From Gerris lacustris (taxonomy: Eukaryota; Arthropoda; Insecta; Hemiptera; Gerridae): a DNA stretch of 64,000 bases. The notes under the pieces are model-generated. The model saw nothing but the letters and a program-made list of their open reading frames with translations. It ran no database searches and was not told where the DNA came from. The DNA lies in NCBI GenBank assembly GCA_951217055.1, contig OX578277.1, positions 55,757,044 to 55,821,043 on the forward strand, read 5' to 3'. Positions 24,201-37,241 of this stretch are shown piece after piece. A program made the translations under genes and the position numbers. Within the stretch, counting starts at the first letter, position 1. Each line of letters begins with the position of its first letter.

Positions 24201-27200
24201 ATGGGTTAAAATAATAGGACTAAAAACAATTATTTTAGACGAAATAACGAATTTTACAGAATTTTTAAGACGAAACCTTAACAGAAAAATCAAGAAAACA
24301 AAATTTATACTTAATCTTTTTTAAAATGTTATATATTTTTTATTAAAAAAAATGTTATATATTTTTTATTAAAAAAAATGTTATATATTTTTTATTAAAA
24401 AAAATGTTACATATTTTTTATTAAAAAAATATATAACATTTTAAAAAAGATTAAGTAAAAATTTTGTTTTCTTGATTTTTCTGTTAAGGTTTCGTCTTAA
24501 AAAAAATTCGTAAAAAAAAAAAAAAAAAAATCATATTTATTAAAATATGATTTTTTTTTATAAAAAAAATTTAAAATTTGTTTGCTTATTTTTGATAAGT
24601 TCATTTCTTTGAAACTTAATTTTTTCTGTGAAGGTTTCGTGTTTCTATTTCTAGCGGTTCAAAAGATATCTGATCCCATTAAATTTGTTAATTAACTTTT
24701 TGACTTAAAACTTCGTAGGCTTCTACATTTATATGCGTTCAAAAAATTCTGTGAATTAGGTTTAGAATTGTGAAAATGTGCCGAAAAAAAGGCACTTTTT
24801 TTAGTTACTCCACAATAAAGTAAATAAAAATGAATGCAAATTATATTATAATTATTCATTTGACATACATTTTTTTTTAAATTTTCTAAATAAATAAACT
24901 TGTTTCATCTAAATACGACTTTCCGTTTAGAAGTTATAAGACTTCAAACTCGAGGATCTAGAATTTTTTTTATAGACAGTAGTAGGCCTATTTGAGTGTA
25001 TAGTATACTATTGCAAAGTAGAAAAGGTCGAAACTCCTAGAGGGGACTCTGCCTATAGGAACATCAATATATCTAGAAGTGAAGTCGATAGTTAGTTTAA
25101 AACTTTGACCCAAGATCGATTTATCCACGTACATTCTCTCGGTGTTCCAACAGTATAAAAACCATATTTCTTTTTTAAAAAAAATTGGACATATCATTAC
25201 GTTATCTCGCCACAGCATTGTTCTATGTGAAGACATTGTTTGGTTATTGAACTAAACCCCTATAATGATGAGTCGCTATCACACAAAGAAGAAAAATATA
25301 GTTGAGGATTTAAAAAATGAATAGCAATAAGTTAAGCTATATAATAATTATTTATACTTAAATTTTGCATGGATATTCTGAAATAAACATACACCAAAAA
25401 GAAAATAAATTAAGTTTGATGCTAGAATCTAAAGAATTATATACAAGTGTGCAGAGTGAGGGCAATAAAAAAAAAAAAAATATTCAGGTAATAGTGAGAG
25501 GGAGGTATTATGAGCAATCAGTGCCTAGTGCTCTGAAACATATAATAGAAAAACAGGTTGATAGCAAGCAGGGTCTCTATTTTTCAAAAACCCTTAGCAT
25601 TAAAAAGGTTAAAAAGTTTATAATTATTTTATAACATGTATAAACTAATTTATACAATCTAAATCAGAAAAGTTGCCAGGTTTCAAAAAGCAGGTGTTTC
25701 TTCAGAGGGAAGAACTTTGGTAATGCTAAGTATAATGATTTCAAAGGGTGGCCAGCTTTTTAAATGATAATGAAATCAAAAATAATTTTAATAAATTGTT
25801 AGATCTAAGATACTAATTTTATAGATACTCAGATTTAAACCTTTCGATGTTGATGCCAGTTATAGCCGGCATGAGATTTTACGATGTTTTGAGTGGAACT
25901 GTGAGTTTCAGGGATATTTTTATATACTATTTGCAGTCTCAAGTAATTCTTAATAGTATTATTAAGTTGTTCACATGGCCGCTAGATAACACGACCCCTG
26001 AGTTTATTATTTTTCTTTTAATGAAATTCCTAAAGAAATGTGAAGCTCATAAGGTCAATCCCCTTCATAAGTCCCATTAACAATAATTGGGGTTTTCTTT
26101 GCCATAATAATAGGTTTGTTCCAACCACATTTCAAACTAGTTTGAAACTGTCTGGCATGCATATTAGGAACAGGGCGTTCCGACGAAGCCCAACTCAAAC
26201 TCTAAGTGTTAGTCGGTTGTTCCAACTAGGCTTTGATTGAATCACGGATTGGTTTCGGACCAGTCAGAGCAGTCAGTGATCGGCGGCTAGCAGTTTGGAT
26301 TGGAGCTTGTGTGAACAGAAACGTAACCTTCCGCTTCATTGTTTTGGTTTTGCTCGCCTATTATTCTTCTTTCTCATATTATATGCCTTTCAATTCAAAT
26401 CTTCTTACTTACTAAAATGTTTTTGTAAGAAAGCGATGATGCATTTTTGTGCATATAATGACATTTTCTAGATATTTGTGAAAAAATAAAAATTGGACCT
26501 ATTTTCAAAGAAGGACTTTTGATATTCAATTTTCAAACAACTATGCCAAATATCAAAACAATCCAATTTATTTCCGCAATTTTACTTTCGTTAACTGGAC
26601 TAAGATTAATATTTGTTCTTTAAAACAAAAGAGCATTTAGGATTATATTAATAAAAATACATGTGTGCCGTTACTGCTGAAACTGGCTCACCAAAGTAAG
26701 CCAGAAAATTGTGTATTGCATAAATCAAAATGAAACGTGAATTCAGGTATGAAATAAACATTACTAAAAATGTGTGCATGTGTTTTTGTCATATATTCTA
26801 TGAGTATGTAGGTTTTACTTCCAACTTTCGAGCTTACCAAAGTTAATTAGCATTATAAAATGAAATCTTTGGGGTGTGGCCCTCCCCTTGTTGTGCGAGC
26901 CCCTAGGCGGCTGCCTAGGCCTAAATCCGGCCCTGATTTAAGCGACTGGTACTTATTTACATCAACAATTGACCCATCCATATCTTTAATATCTAATAAG
27001 TTCAGGTGTTTTTGATAGCACAGGATCACAAAATCACAGGGACCACAGCTAAAGGTAGAGGTAGAAGTAAATGATCAACTCACTGCTGTTGTTCTGATAA
27101 CAGTGCTAAAAGCTACCGCATCAAACAGTTTGGTTCGAGTTCAGGAGTGTTGCATCAAAATTAAATCACCAATCAATTGATGCAATCAATTGAATCAACT

Positions 27201-30200
27201 GATGCAATGACCACCCATGTGCATTATGTCGATCTCAGACTAATTCAAAACTGGTGGTTGGAACAAACCTAATATCAACCCACCCTTTATTGTACTTTTT
27301 CTATCCATCTGAAAAATATTAGTACTTCAACACAATTTTAGATGACACCTCTGGCATCTATTAAAAAAAAAATTAAATCCTAGAAAAATTGCGTATCCCT
27401 CAGGTCAGTCCTCTTTGCAGGTGTGTTTAATTTCTCGCTACCTAGGGACTTGGGTTCATAGTATTTTATACTTGCATCATATAGCTGAAGAATAATACTT
27501 CAACGTTAGGATTTCTGACCTACCCCCGCCCTAAAGAAAAAACTACACAGAAGCAAGAAAAAAACACTTAATTATTCAGTTGGCTATTTGATTCAATACA
27601 TAACTCTGTCTATTTCGATTTGACTTAAATTTGTTATTGCATTGTTTATTGAATATTTCTGGTTACAAACGGTAACCAGACTGTAAATCTACTCATTTTG
27701 TAAAAATGGGTGGATGTTGCAAATTGTTAAAGGGAAGTATAAAGTATATTAATATTAGTGTTAAATTTTACTTGTTTTATTAATTTAGTAAATAATTAAA
27801 AATTATAACTTGCAAAATGTTATACCATAACCATAAACAAAACAAAATAGAAAAAAAAAGTTTACTTTCTCATAATCACAAGAAACATAAAAATTAAATT
27901 TTGATGGATTTACATGATTTAAAGTCCCCTGAATCAAAATAGTTTTTATTTTTTTAAATTCTATTTGTTGTCGGTAGTCTGCTGTTTATTTAAATGCATA
28001 GAGCCTAAACTACTTGATCGATATCAATAAAATTTGGAATACTGTAGTTTTTCCAGCAAAAATATAGTTCCTGAAATTGCTAATAAGGATGGTGAGGCCA
28101 GGTTCAATTCCCAGCCGGGGAGGATCTATTTGTTTGATACATTTTTAATGATAATTAAATACAACCACAAACACTCTTAACACGTTCAGCCCGGCACGCC
28201 GCGTATGTGCGGCGGGTCGACTTACCCGCCGGCCTGCCGCCGCACATGTGCGGGGCCAAGTATTTTTGGTTGTTATGGGTTGTTGAGGGAGCTAGGCTGG
28301 CTTTATAAGTCTGAAACTCGCTGTAGGCCTGCACAACAACCATACCTCTTACCTCATTTACTTCGTCTCCAAGTTGTCGGGAAAACTTTTTTCAATATTC
28401 TTAAAAGTGTGATTTCTTCAGTTTTCATCATTTTTTTATAGGTAAGCAAATAATATCTTAGATTTATACATTAATTATTACTTTACTTTAAATTAAAGTG
28501 CTTTAGTAAATATAATATTTATCTTATAATTGCAAAAAACTTTTTTTTTTCTTTTTTTTTTTCAGTTGGTCGTTATATTTTTTATTTTTATGATCAATAA
28601 CTTATTAATTATTTTTTTAGTTTGAATATATTATATAAACGAAGTTAAAATGATTTCTAATAAAAATTATTTATAAATTATTCTATAATTACTAAAAGTT
28701 GAAGTTTTATTGCATTTTTCTATGCACAGCAAAATGCCCAAGGAAAGCGTAGCTAAAAATATTTTCACCACCCTTGTGTCATATGGCATAATTTAACTAG
28801 AATGTTATTTTTTACATAATATTTCAATTTAAATTACTGAAGCATGTATTTCTCAATGGTATTCACCCCAAAATATGTGATTCACATTGAAAGTAGTAAA
28901 ATTGGTACACTGATGGATTACTTTCGAGTTGTTCAACAATTCGGAAGAGGATATTTAAAAATTTGTGCGTAATTTTTCAAGAGTACAAAAATCAGAATAA
29001 TAATTTGAAATATTTACAGTTTTAGCCTATTGCTCTCAGATTTGTTAGGGAACAGTTAAAAAAATTACTTAGTATGTATATATTTGTACAAAACAACAAC
29101 CCTAAAGGGATTATGGCAGATGGTTTTGCATAAGTTGGGCGCTAATCACTACCCTATTCATTTTGTAAGAGTAATCTTGTTGTTTGTTTGTACTTTGTAT
29201 TCAAATAAACTTGGAAAGCCCTTGCCCCCTGTTAATGACCTTTATTTTTCAAGGCCCAAGTAATCCGTTATATTCTTCAAGTAGTTGCGATTATATCTAA
29301 CCCCCGATATTATTACCCCTGACTAAATTAATAACCATTGGGGTTTATCATACAACTATTCCAATATTTTTGAAGTATTATAGTTTATAAATACCCTGTA
29401 CAATATGTCCTTGTTTTTACCAAAATATGTACCTATAAATTTATTTACTATTTTCTTCTTTTTTTTTTTTTTTTAAGAATGGATGCACCGTTTACGTCTC
29501 AGGGTCCTGCAAGGAAAAGGTCGAAATCTAAGGACGATGATGTGAGAAGGGTCTACACAGAGGAGGAGTTGCGACGGATTTTAGAAGAAAATGTTTCTTA
29601 TAGGTAAATTTCTTTCGACGACTCGGACTTTTCGTCAGAAAATGAGGACGAAAATGAGCCCCCAGCAAATCTAAATGAAGGATCTGTACAGGAAGAGTCG
29701 AGTAATTCTGATTCCAGCATTCCTCTCGCTGAAAGAATTACCAACATCTGGTATCCTACCTGTCCACGATTGGAGAAAATTCCATTTCAAGGCGAGCCGG
29801 GGTTCATCAATCAACCTCATGGTACCAGCCCGATTGATTATTTTCGCTTCCTATTCACGGACTCGTTGATCGACATGGTGGTAAAGGAATCTAATGCCTA
29901 TGCTTAGTCTCTTCTGGTTAACCACGTGTCTCCAAAGTCCTTTGTCAAGGGGAAAGACATTACAGCTGCGGAGTTCAAAACATTTTTAGGCGTTATTTTT
30001 TTAATGGGGATAATTAAATTAAATAGATTAAAAGATTATTGGAGAGGAGATTACCTCTTTCAAATGCCCATTCCTAAATTTATGTCTCGCGACAAATTCT
30101 TATAAATTTCAAGGGCTCTTCATTTTTCTATGGAACTAAATTTATTTGACCCTCTTAGGAAGATTCGGCCAGTAATAACTTACTTCAACGAAGTCATGAA

Positions 30201-33200
30201 ATCCAATTATTACCTACCCGTCAAAGAATTTATCTATAGATGAAAGTATGGTGTTATGGCGAGGTCGTTTATCGTTTCGTCAATTCGTAAATGGCAATCG
30301 ATACAAGTACGGAATAAAGCTGTATGTATTGGCTGAGCCTGATGGACTTGTCCATAAAATCCATGTTTATGGCGGAGCTAAGGATGCAGAGGTTGCAGGG
30401 ACCGAGCACACCTCTAAAGTCGTACGAACACTGTTGGAAGGAAAACTACAAGTTTAATTGTTAGTATTATTATGACGTACGCTATTAGCGTAAATTGTTA
30501 TGTTTTTATATGTTATATATTTTTTATGCTTCCTAAGTTTTTATTAGTATTTATTAATTATTAGTATTATTATGACATACGCTATCAGCGTAAATTATTA
30601 TGTTTATACTTTTTATGTTCTAAATATACGTTGTAATGTTAAACTATGACTTAGAGTTGTTATTTTAATATTTAGATCCTTTTATAACATATACGTAGTA
30701 AAGCTATGCCATCCTAGGTAGGCTAAACCAGCAACAAATTTTTTGCAAACTTCCCCTCGGCCTGCACGCCACGTATATGCGTTTTAAATAATTTAATTAT
30801 TAATTACCTAAATAATTAAAAAAAAAAAATTTAAATATTTTTTATGTGCTTATATGATGTTTTTACATCAATTATGAATTTTATAAAAATTCAGCCCGTA
30901 GGAAATTTTCAGGTTTTTCTGGCCGTCCTGAACGTGTTAAGAATTACTAAATGGAAAATACTGGACCAGTAATTATGTACATGAGAAAGTTCGTACGGAC
31001 ATTTTTAAATACCACAATGAACAGAGCTTTGCCTGTTGGTACCGGGAAAGTAGTTGTGTGGTGTTGGCGAGACTCTGCATATATAGTTGCTAGTTTTTTT
31101 TCCCCCCACAAAATATCCATACTTATAATACATATTACCAAGTTTCAGTTTCTAAAGAGTTCCAAGTCACATTGAATAGTGTAATGTAGTAAGTAATTTT
31201 AATTCATTAAAATATCTGCTTCAAGATAAGTGCAACTGATAGGAATATACTAGCACATTTGATTAATTCATACAAAATAAGGGGTGTTGTCAAATAAATC
31301 TGATAAATGAAGGTCAATGTGAACTAAAAAAAAGTTTGGGGACAATAAACTAAGCAATAATTATACATCATCAGTATAATGAAAGGCTGCTGATTCAATA
31401 AGAACTTAACATTAGGTAAAAAAAAATTTTACGTAAAGCAAAATAAATAGAAAGCAAACCTGTGTGTAACCCGTGTTTGAGAGGTGACATGGTGCCCAAC
31501 AGTGCTGTTAGTATAAGTATAAATATGCCCAGATTGCTGGAAACTTTTCCCAGGATGAACTTCTTCATCTTCCTCAACATCTGACATAGAATAGGTCTGT
31601 GAATAAAAAATAAAAATCCATCCACATAAATAGTCATTTTCACAAGAAATTTAGCTCAAAAAATTAAATACACCTATCTAAGAAGTCCAAGTGAAGAGAA
31701 ACACATCCTTACAGATTTACAATTTACTAGAAAACCTAAATTGTTATATATTTTCTTGCTACTGTCTTATTATAATTATTTTGTTTTTTATGCTGCTTTA
31801 ACAACACAAGGTTCATTAGTGGTTAGAAAATTTAGTTATTTGTCTAGACTTGGATAATTTATTATCATTACCAATTATAACCTAATTCCCTCCATCTGCA
31901 CTTTACAAGTATGTGTAAAGGTGTATAAGTTTTTAACTTATACTTTTTTTAAAAAAATAACTCCAACTGACAGGTGCTGACAGATATCTTTACAAAACAG
32001 TGGCAAGCAGAACTTTTATATATAAAGTGAGAAAAGTTGATGAAACAGATGTTGTAAGAGGAAAGACCTATAATAGACCTTATCTCTCAGCTGAGTGGCC
32101 GGTTGAACCAAGACCAGATAAGAAGGCTTCTACTGTATTTCAAATATGTTTACTTACATGGAAGCCCAATGCCTCAAGATCAGTACCACCTCTTGTTTTA
32201 ACTCCAGGCCTTTCCTCAAGAAGCCCAGAAAGTGATGGAGTTGCTAGTTCACTCCAATGATGAAGTGTGAGAGATCCTTCCAAAGGCTTTACAATTTGAA
32301 GTTTGTCTGGTAATTTCCAAGGTGCTACTGAACTTCCACTTCCCTAAAAAGAAGGAAGAAACAAATGTATATTATACAAAATAGAGTTAAGGTCATCAAA
32401 GGAATACTGGTGGTTTCTCAAGGCTTCAGAGCTGTATCCCCGCTCTAAATTTGTTATGTTTTCTCATTTAGTTTGAATAAGAAATTAATATTTAGACATG
32501 CAATAAGCTTATCCAACAGTTTTAACAGTCAAAATCGTGTAAGCATGGGACATTCATTTTTTTAACCAACAAGTAAATTTCACTTATGCTTCTTTTTATT
32601 AAGATAGTGAATTTTAATTTATCTAGCTAAGTATATCTTTGAGTTAGTTCGACAATAATTTGTAGGAATTTTTCATTAAAAAAAGAAAAAAACGTTGACG
32701 ATAGTAGGTTCAATAAAAGAGTTAATTTTTGACAGTGTGGAGAATCAAGAACTGGAATGGAGAAAGGAGCCAATGAGATTAAGGTTTTGACATCCAGAAG
32801 GTCAAGCAGACTAGGAAAACAAAAATGTCACAGGCGGATGAGCGTGTCTCTCAGGATAACAGCCTAGTGACTTTATTTTTCTACTTATATAGGTAGGCGA
32901 GCCTGAGCTGTAAAAATTAACTCTCTTCAGTTAATTTACTTTTTCTTAATTTGCTTATATTTAATGTTAGATAATAGACCTATATGACTTAATAAATTAT
33001 AAATTATTATACCTGTTGATGTAACCTAAATAAAAACCAAGTATTTTTTACCTGTACTACTAGTAAAACATCCTCACAGTATTAAAAATGAAAAATCTTA
33101 AGGAGGCCTCAACTTTAATTTAATTTTTTTTTCAAAAATTAACATTTTGCTGAGTCAAAATACTATTTAAGGATCAAAGTTATCAACAAGTTATAAACAA

Positions 33201-36200
33201 TTGTACCCTGCAAATCTTCTTTTATTAAAATGGTGGATTTGTTATGGCTATTATACCATTGGAAATAGTGTGACACTATAAACCATTTTCAACTGCTTGG
33301 TTTTATCCAAATAAGTGCCAAGTTTAATATGAGTGGGACATGCTTATAGCCACTGGATAAACTACAAATCAATTTCCTGATAAGAGGGAGGGGGGGGGGG
33401 GAATGGTCTCTGGATCTATTACCTAATATGATAAACCATACAAAATAAATTTGTAATATTAAAATTAATGATAAAAGCAGTGAAATATAATATTATACTA
33501 ACATGACTGAAAAGAGAATCTGGTGTCATACAGTCATATGGGTAAGCTGGCTGAGTATGAAGAGAGGATAGCGCTTGTCTTCTAGCAGCTATAGCTCCTG
33601 GAGTCAACCTATTTACAGCCTGTTCCAAGTCTTGAGGACTGACTCCTCCCATCGATCTTAGGGCACATAAACATATTATATATCAAATTGAAATGGAAAC
33701 TATTACATAATTCTCAGAAAATATCTATCATATTCAATGGTCATAAACTAAGCTTTTATAAGTTAGCCTACATTATTAAATTTTAAAATTCCAATATTTT
33801 GGGTCAATCAAATCGGAGTCTATACAGGCAAGCAAATGGTTCAGTTATAAGGAACGTTTGAACCTGGCCTAAGCCTTGATAGAAGGAACAAGTGAAAAAA
33901 ATGTTCAGCTTTACTTATGTTTTATTTTTGTTTTTCTCTTAAGGGGGCTACACACCTTACGATTATCTGCGCTGTTATCTGTTGTAAATATCTGTGTGAA
34001 AATCGGTATGATTATCTGAACTGAAGGTGTGTAGAATACCGTCCGATTTATTTTCAGTTTTATCTTCACTTGGTTTTAAGTGTTTTCTAATAAAATCTAC
34101 AAAATCGTTGCAAAAGAGGGACCGAATGCACAAACTTTTTATCAGTGTTAAAAACTGCACTAAACTGCGCATTTACCTCAGCTTATCGCTCAGACATGAC
34201 GTCACACTTGATAAACTGCACAGATAATCGTAAGGTGTGTAGCCCCCTTTTTACTGCTTCGACAGAACAAGGGTTGTTAGCAGTTAAACACTTTGCTATG
34301 TTACTATAGAAAAATGTAGTTATTATCAATAAAAGAAAGTACGCTTTTTAAGCAATAACTCCTGTAAGTCTGGAGAAGAAATAACATTTATAATATCAAG
34401 CATTTTTATCTTCTTTCCAGTTTCTACATTAGCTTGCAGTCATTAGCGGTAAATAAAAATAAATAAATATTATATTTGACTCAATTTGAGTTATATTGCA
34501 GCAGTAATGTTATCCACATATAAGAAATGAAATATACATTAAGGAGCAACTTACAAAGGAGGTGGAGGAGGCAGTAAAGAGGTGGAGCAATAGGTAGGCA
34601 CAGTAAAGCCTGTGATAGTCGGAGGAAGGAACTGTGAAGGTGTGTGCGTTCCAGATATTCCACCCTGACTGAGTGAACTACCAGCTCTACTCAGAGAGCC
34701 ACCTTGGCTTAGTGTGCTGGCACAGCGAACAGTCTCAAACACTCTCCTTATATTTGAATGAGATCCAGCTGAGATACCTGAGTCTAAGCTTAACTCGGAA
34801 AGAAGAGAAGACTCTAATTCATTAGCCAAAGAGTCCTGGGTAGAACCCATCCCTGTAAGGCTAGGAAACCCTAGAGGACCAGCTCGAACTGTAGGTCCTT
34901 TTTTCTTATTCTTTTTCATGCCTAAAAACAAGTATATATGTTCTTAAACATTAAATGGAACAAGTCATAATCACCAAAGCAAATTATAATTAAATTTATT
35001 GATCTAATTTTATTATTATTATTTTTTCAAATAAAAACAGATGTTACATAAGGGCTAAATACTTTATCAATTTTTTATTAAGAACCAAGTAATATAAGAA
35101 TATACATACTATCTTTCACTTCCTCGAGGTAAGTAAGAAGTTCGTTGTATTTATCCTTGAGGTCAGCAAGTTCAGAGCAGAGTTCATTTTCCGTCTCTCT
35201 TCCTATAGCCCATTTAGAAACATACTCATCCCTTTCTCTTTCCATCTACAAAAAGATAAATACATAAATACTATGAAAAAAAAAAAAAAAAAATGTACTG
35301 ACAAAGTGAGTGAGAAAAATAAAAAGTTATCAATTAGTTGTAGAAGTTAAATTCAAATGGTATAAATGGGTTGAAGTTATAGTAATGTAGTCTTCTAATA
35401 TATTTTTTATACCAAATAGTGCAATGAACAGTACTGGTATTTAAGTGAAATAATGAGAATCATAATAATTCAAACACAAGAATTTTTAATAACAGCCTTC
35501 ACAATGTAATCAATCAAAGAGGGATTAAAACATTGCAAAAGGGAGGCTTTTATTTCCTTAATAGACCCAATTACTCAAAAATTAAAAAGTTATCATGAAG
35601 CTTAACACATCTTTCTTCTATAGCAAGAGAAGTATGAAAGTAATTTCTTAGGAAGTGTGTTTGAAAACAGCAATTGAATAATAATACATAATGAATAAAA
35701 AAATAAGGAAAATTAAAATTCAGGTAGGCTCTAGGAAACCTCTTCATTCAGTAGATGTTCTCATAAACTACATTGGCTAGAAAGATTCATGGAACTAGGA
35801 GCTAAGCTAAAATACAAGTATGATTTAAGTTTGTACAGATCAACTTACGATATTTTCAAAATGAAGAATTTTGCAATAATTTTCTGATCTAAAAAAAAAA
35901 AAAAAAAATCCACATAGCCAACCTGATCTCTGTTCTGAGTCATATCTTTAAGTCTGTCCTGTAAGTTTTCCACAGAGTCCTGTAGATCAGACACCGCCTG
36001 TCTCATATTCTCTATTTCTACATCTCGAGCAAGAGATGACCCTCTTTCACTTTGCAACCTTCCCATCAGTTCCTAAGCAAATACAAAAACCATTTTAACA
36101 TACATTCTAAACATAAATGGGGGGGGGGGGGGGAGTAATATATATATATATATAGGCTTTTCACACAGGACAAGAAATATTCGTAAGCTGAATGAGTAGA

Positions 36201-37142
36201 AAATAAGGCAGGAAATGCCACTAACATATTCACATTTTGAGCAAAATACAACTTAATTTACTAAATTAATAAAATAAGTTTACTTATTGTGCTAAAAATA
36301 ATTATCGAAGGTACAGGGGTCATCATCATCATCATCAATTATTTAATTTGGAAATCTACCATATTCAAAATAACTAATGTTAAAAGGCATTTATATTAAT
36401 TAAATTATCAAATTAAAAATAATCAAATTTCACTCTTATCATAAAGCAAAAGATAGGTTAAATTAAATAGTTTGGTCAGAAAATTATAAATGAAAATATA
36501 TCTTTATTAGAAATAAATTTTTAACTGGAAAAATAACAATAATCCAGTTGATGCTCTACAAATAAATTAGAAAGACTAACTCATCGTAATTAATTTATTG
36601 CTAGGGGACTCTACCCCTGCTTATAAATTAAAAGACAAATTAATTTAACATGGAATGACTACATTACCCTTTTTATTAATAATAAAAAAATACGACAACC
36701 CTACAGCGCTAATAAGAGACCATCCGAATTGAGACAGCTGATCCACAAGCCCCAGACTCGAGCAGGCCATATGTGGTGCAGTACCGCTTCTCCATGCTCT
36801 GTCTCAATTCGGGCGCTCTGGTATATTTCTGCAGTTCAAAAAATCACAGGGAAGTACTTGCGCCCATGTACTTTCTAGGGTTTCGTAGATAATTAAGCAT
36901 ACCCGTTATGTAATTATGATTTTTCTTCTTCAACCTCAAGAGACACCCTGGTTCGCTCCCCTGGGGGGTCACAATGTTTTTGTCGGTAATAACGATATGA
37001 TAAATTACATTCTTTCAGAAAATTTTCATCGCTCCACCATAAGGTATAACCATGAATTATTTCAAAATCTTAGGACGAGCCGTGGATTTTTTGGGGTATA
37101 TTTTTGCTTATAAAACCATTAAAGAATGCATAATTTAAAAAA

Positions 37143-37241
<99 letters not shown>

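Larger units (their letters stand above)
28181..30936. mobile_element. piggyBac-like element with TTAA duplications
   Basis: TTAA at 28177-28180 and 30937-30940. Terminal inverted repeats CACGTTCAG; subterminal CGGCACGCCGCGTATGTGCG at the left resembles GCACGCCACGTATATGCG near 30760. It holds a decayed transposase and a possible 5' UTR intron (AG|GTAAGC at 28441, acceptor TTTTAAG near 29477). The element lies in the large intron between the 31460-31596 and 23187-23509 milt exons, in the opposite orientation. Confidence 0.9.

Noticed and set aside
32000..32260. 86-codon plus-strand frame
   Set aside because: Partly antisense to the milt exon 32158-32343; the rest is intronic with no family resemblance.
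34481..34663. 60-codon minus-strand frame
   Set aside because: Out-of-frame reading of the milt exon 34555-34921 and its intron.
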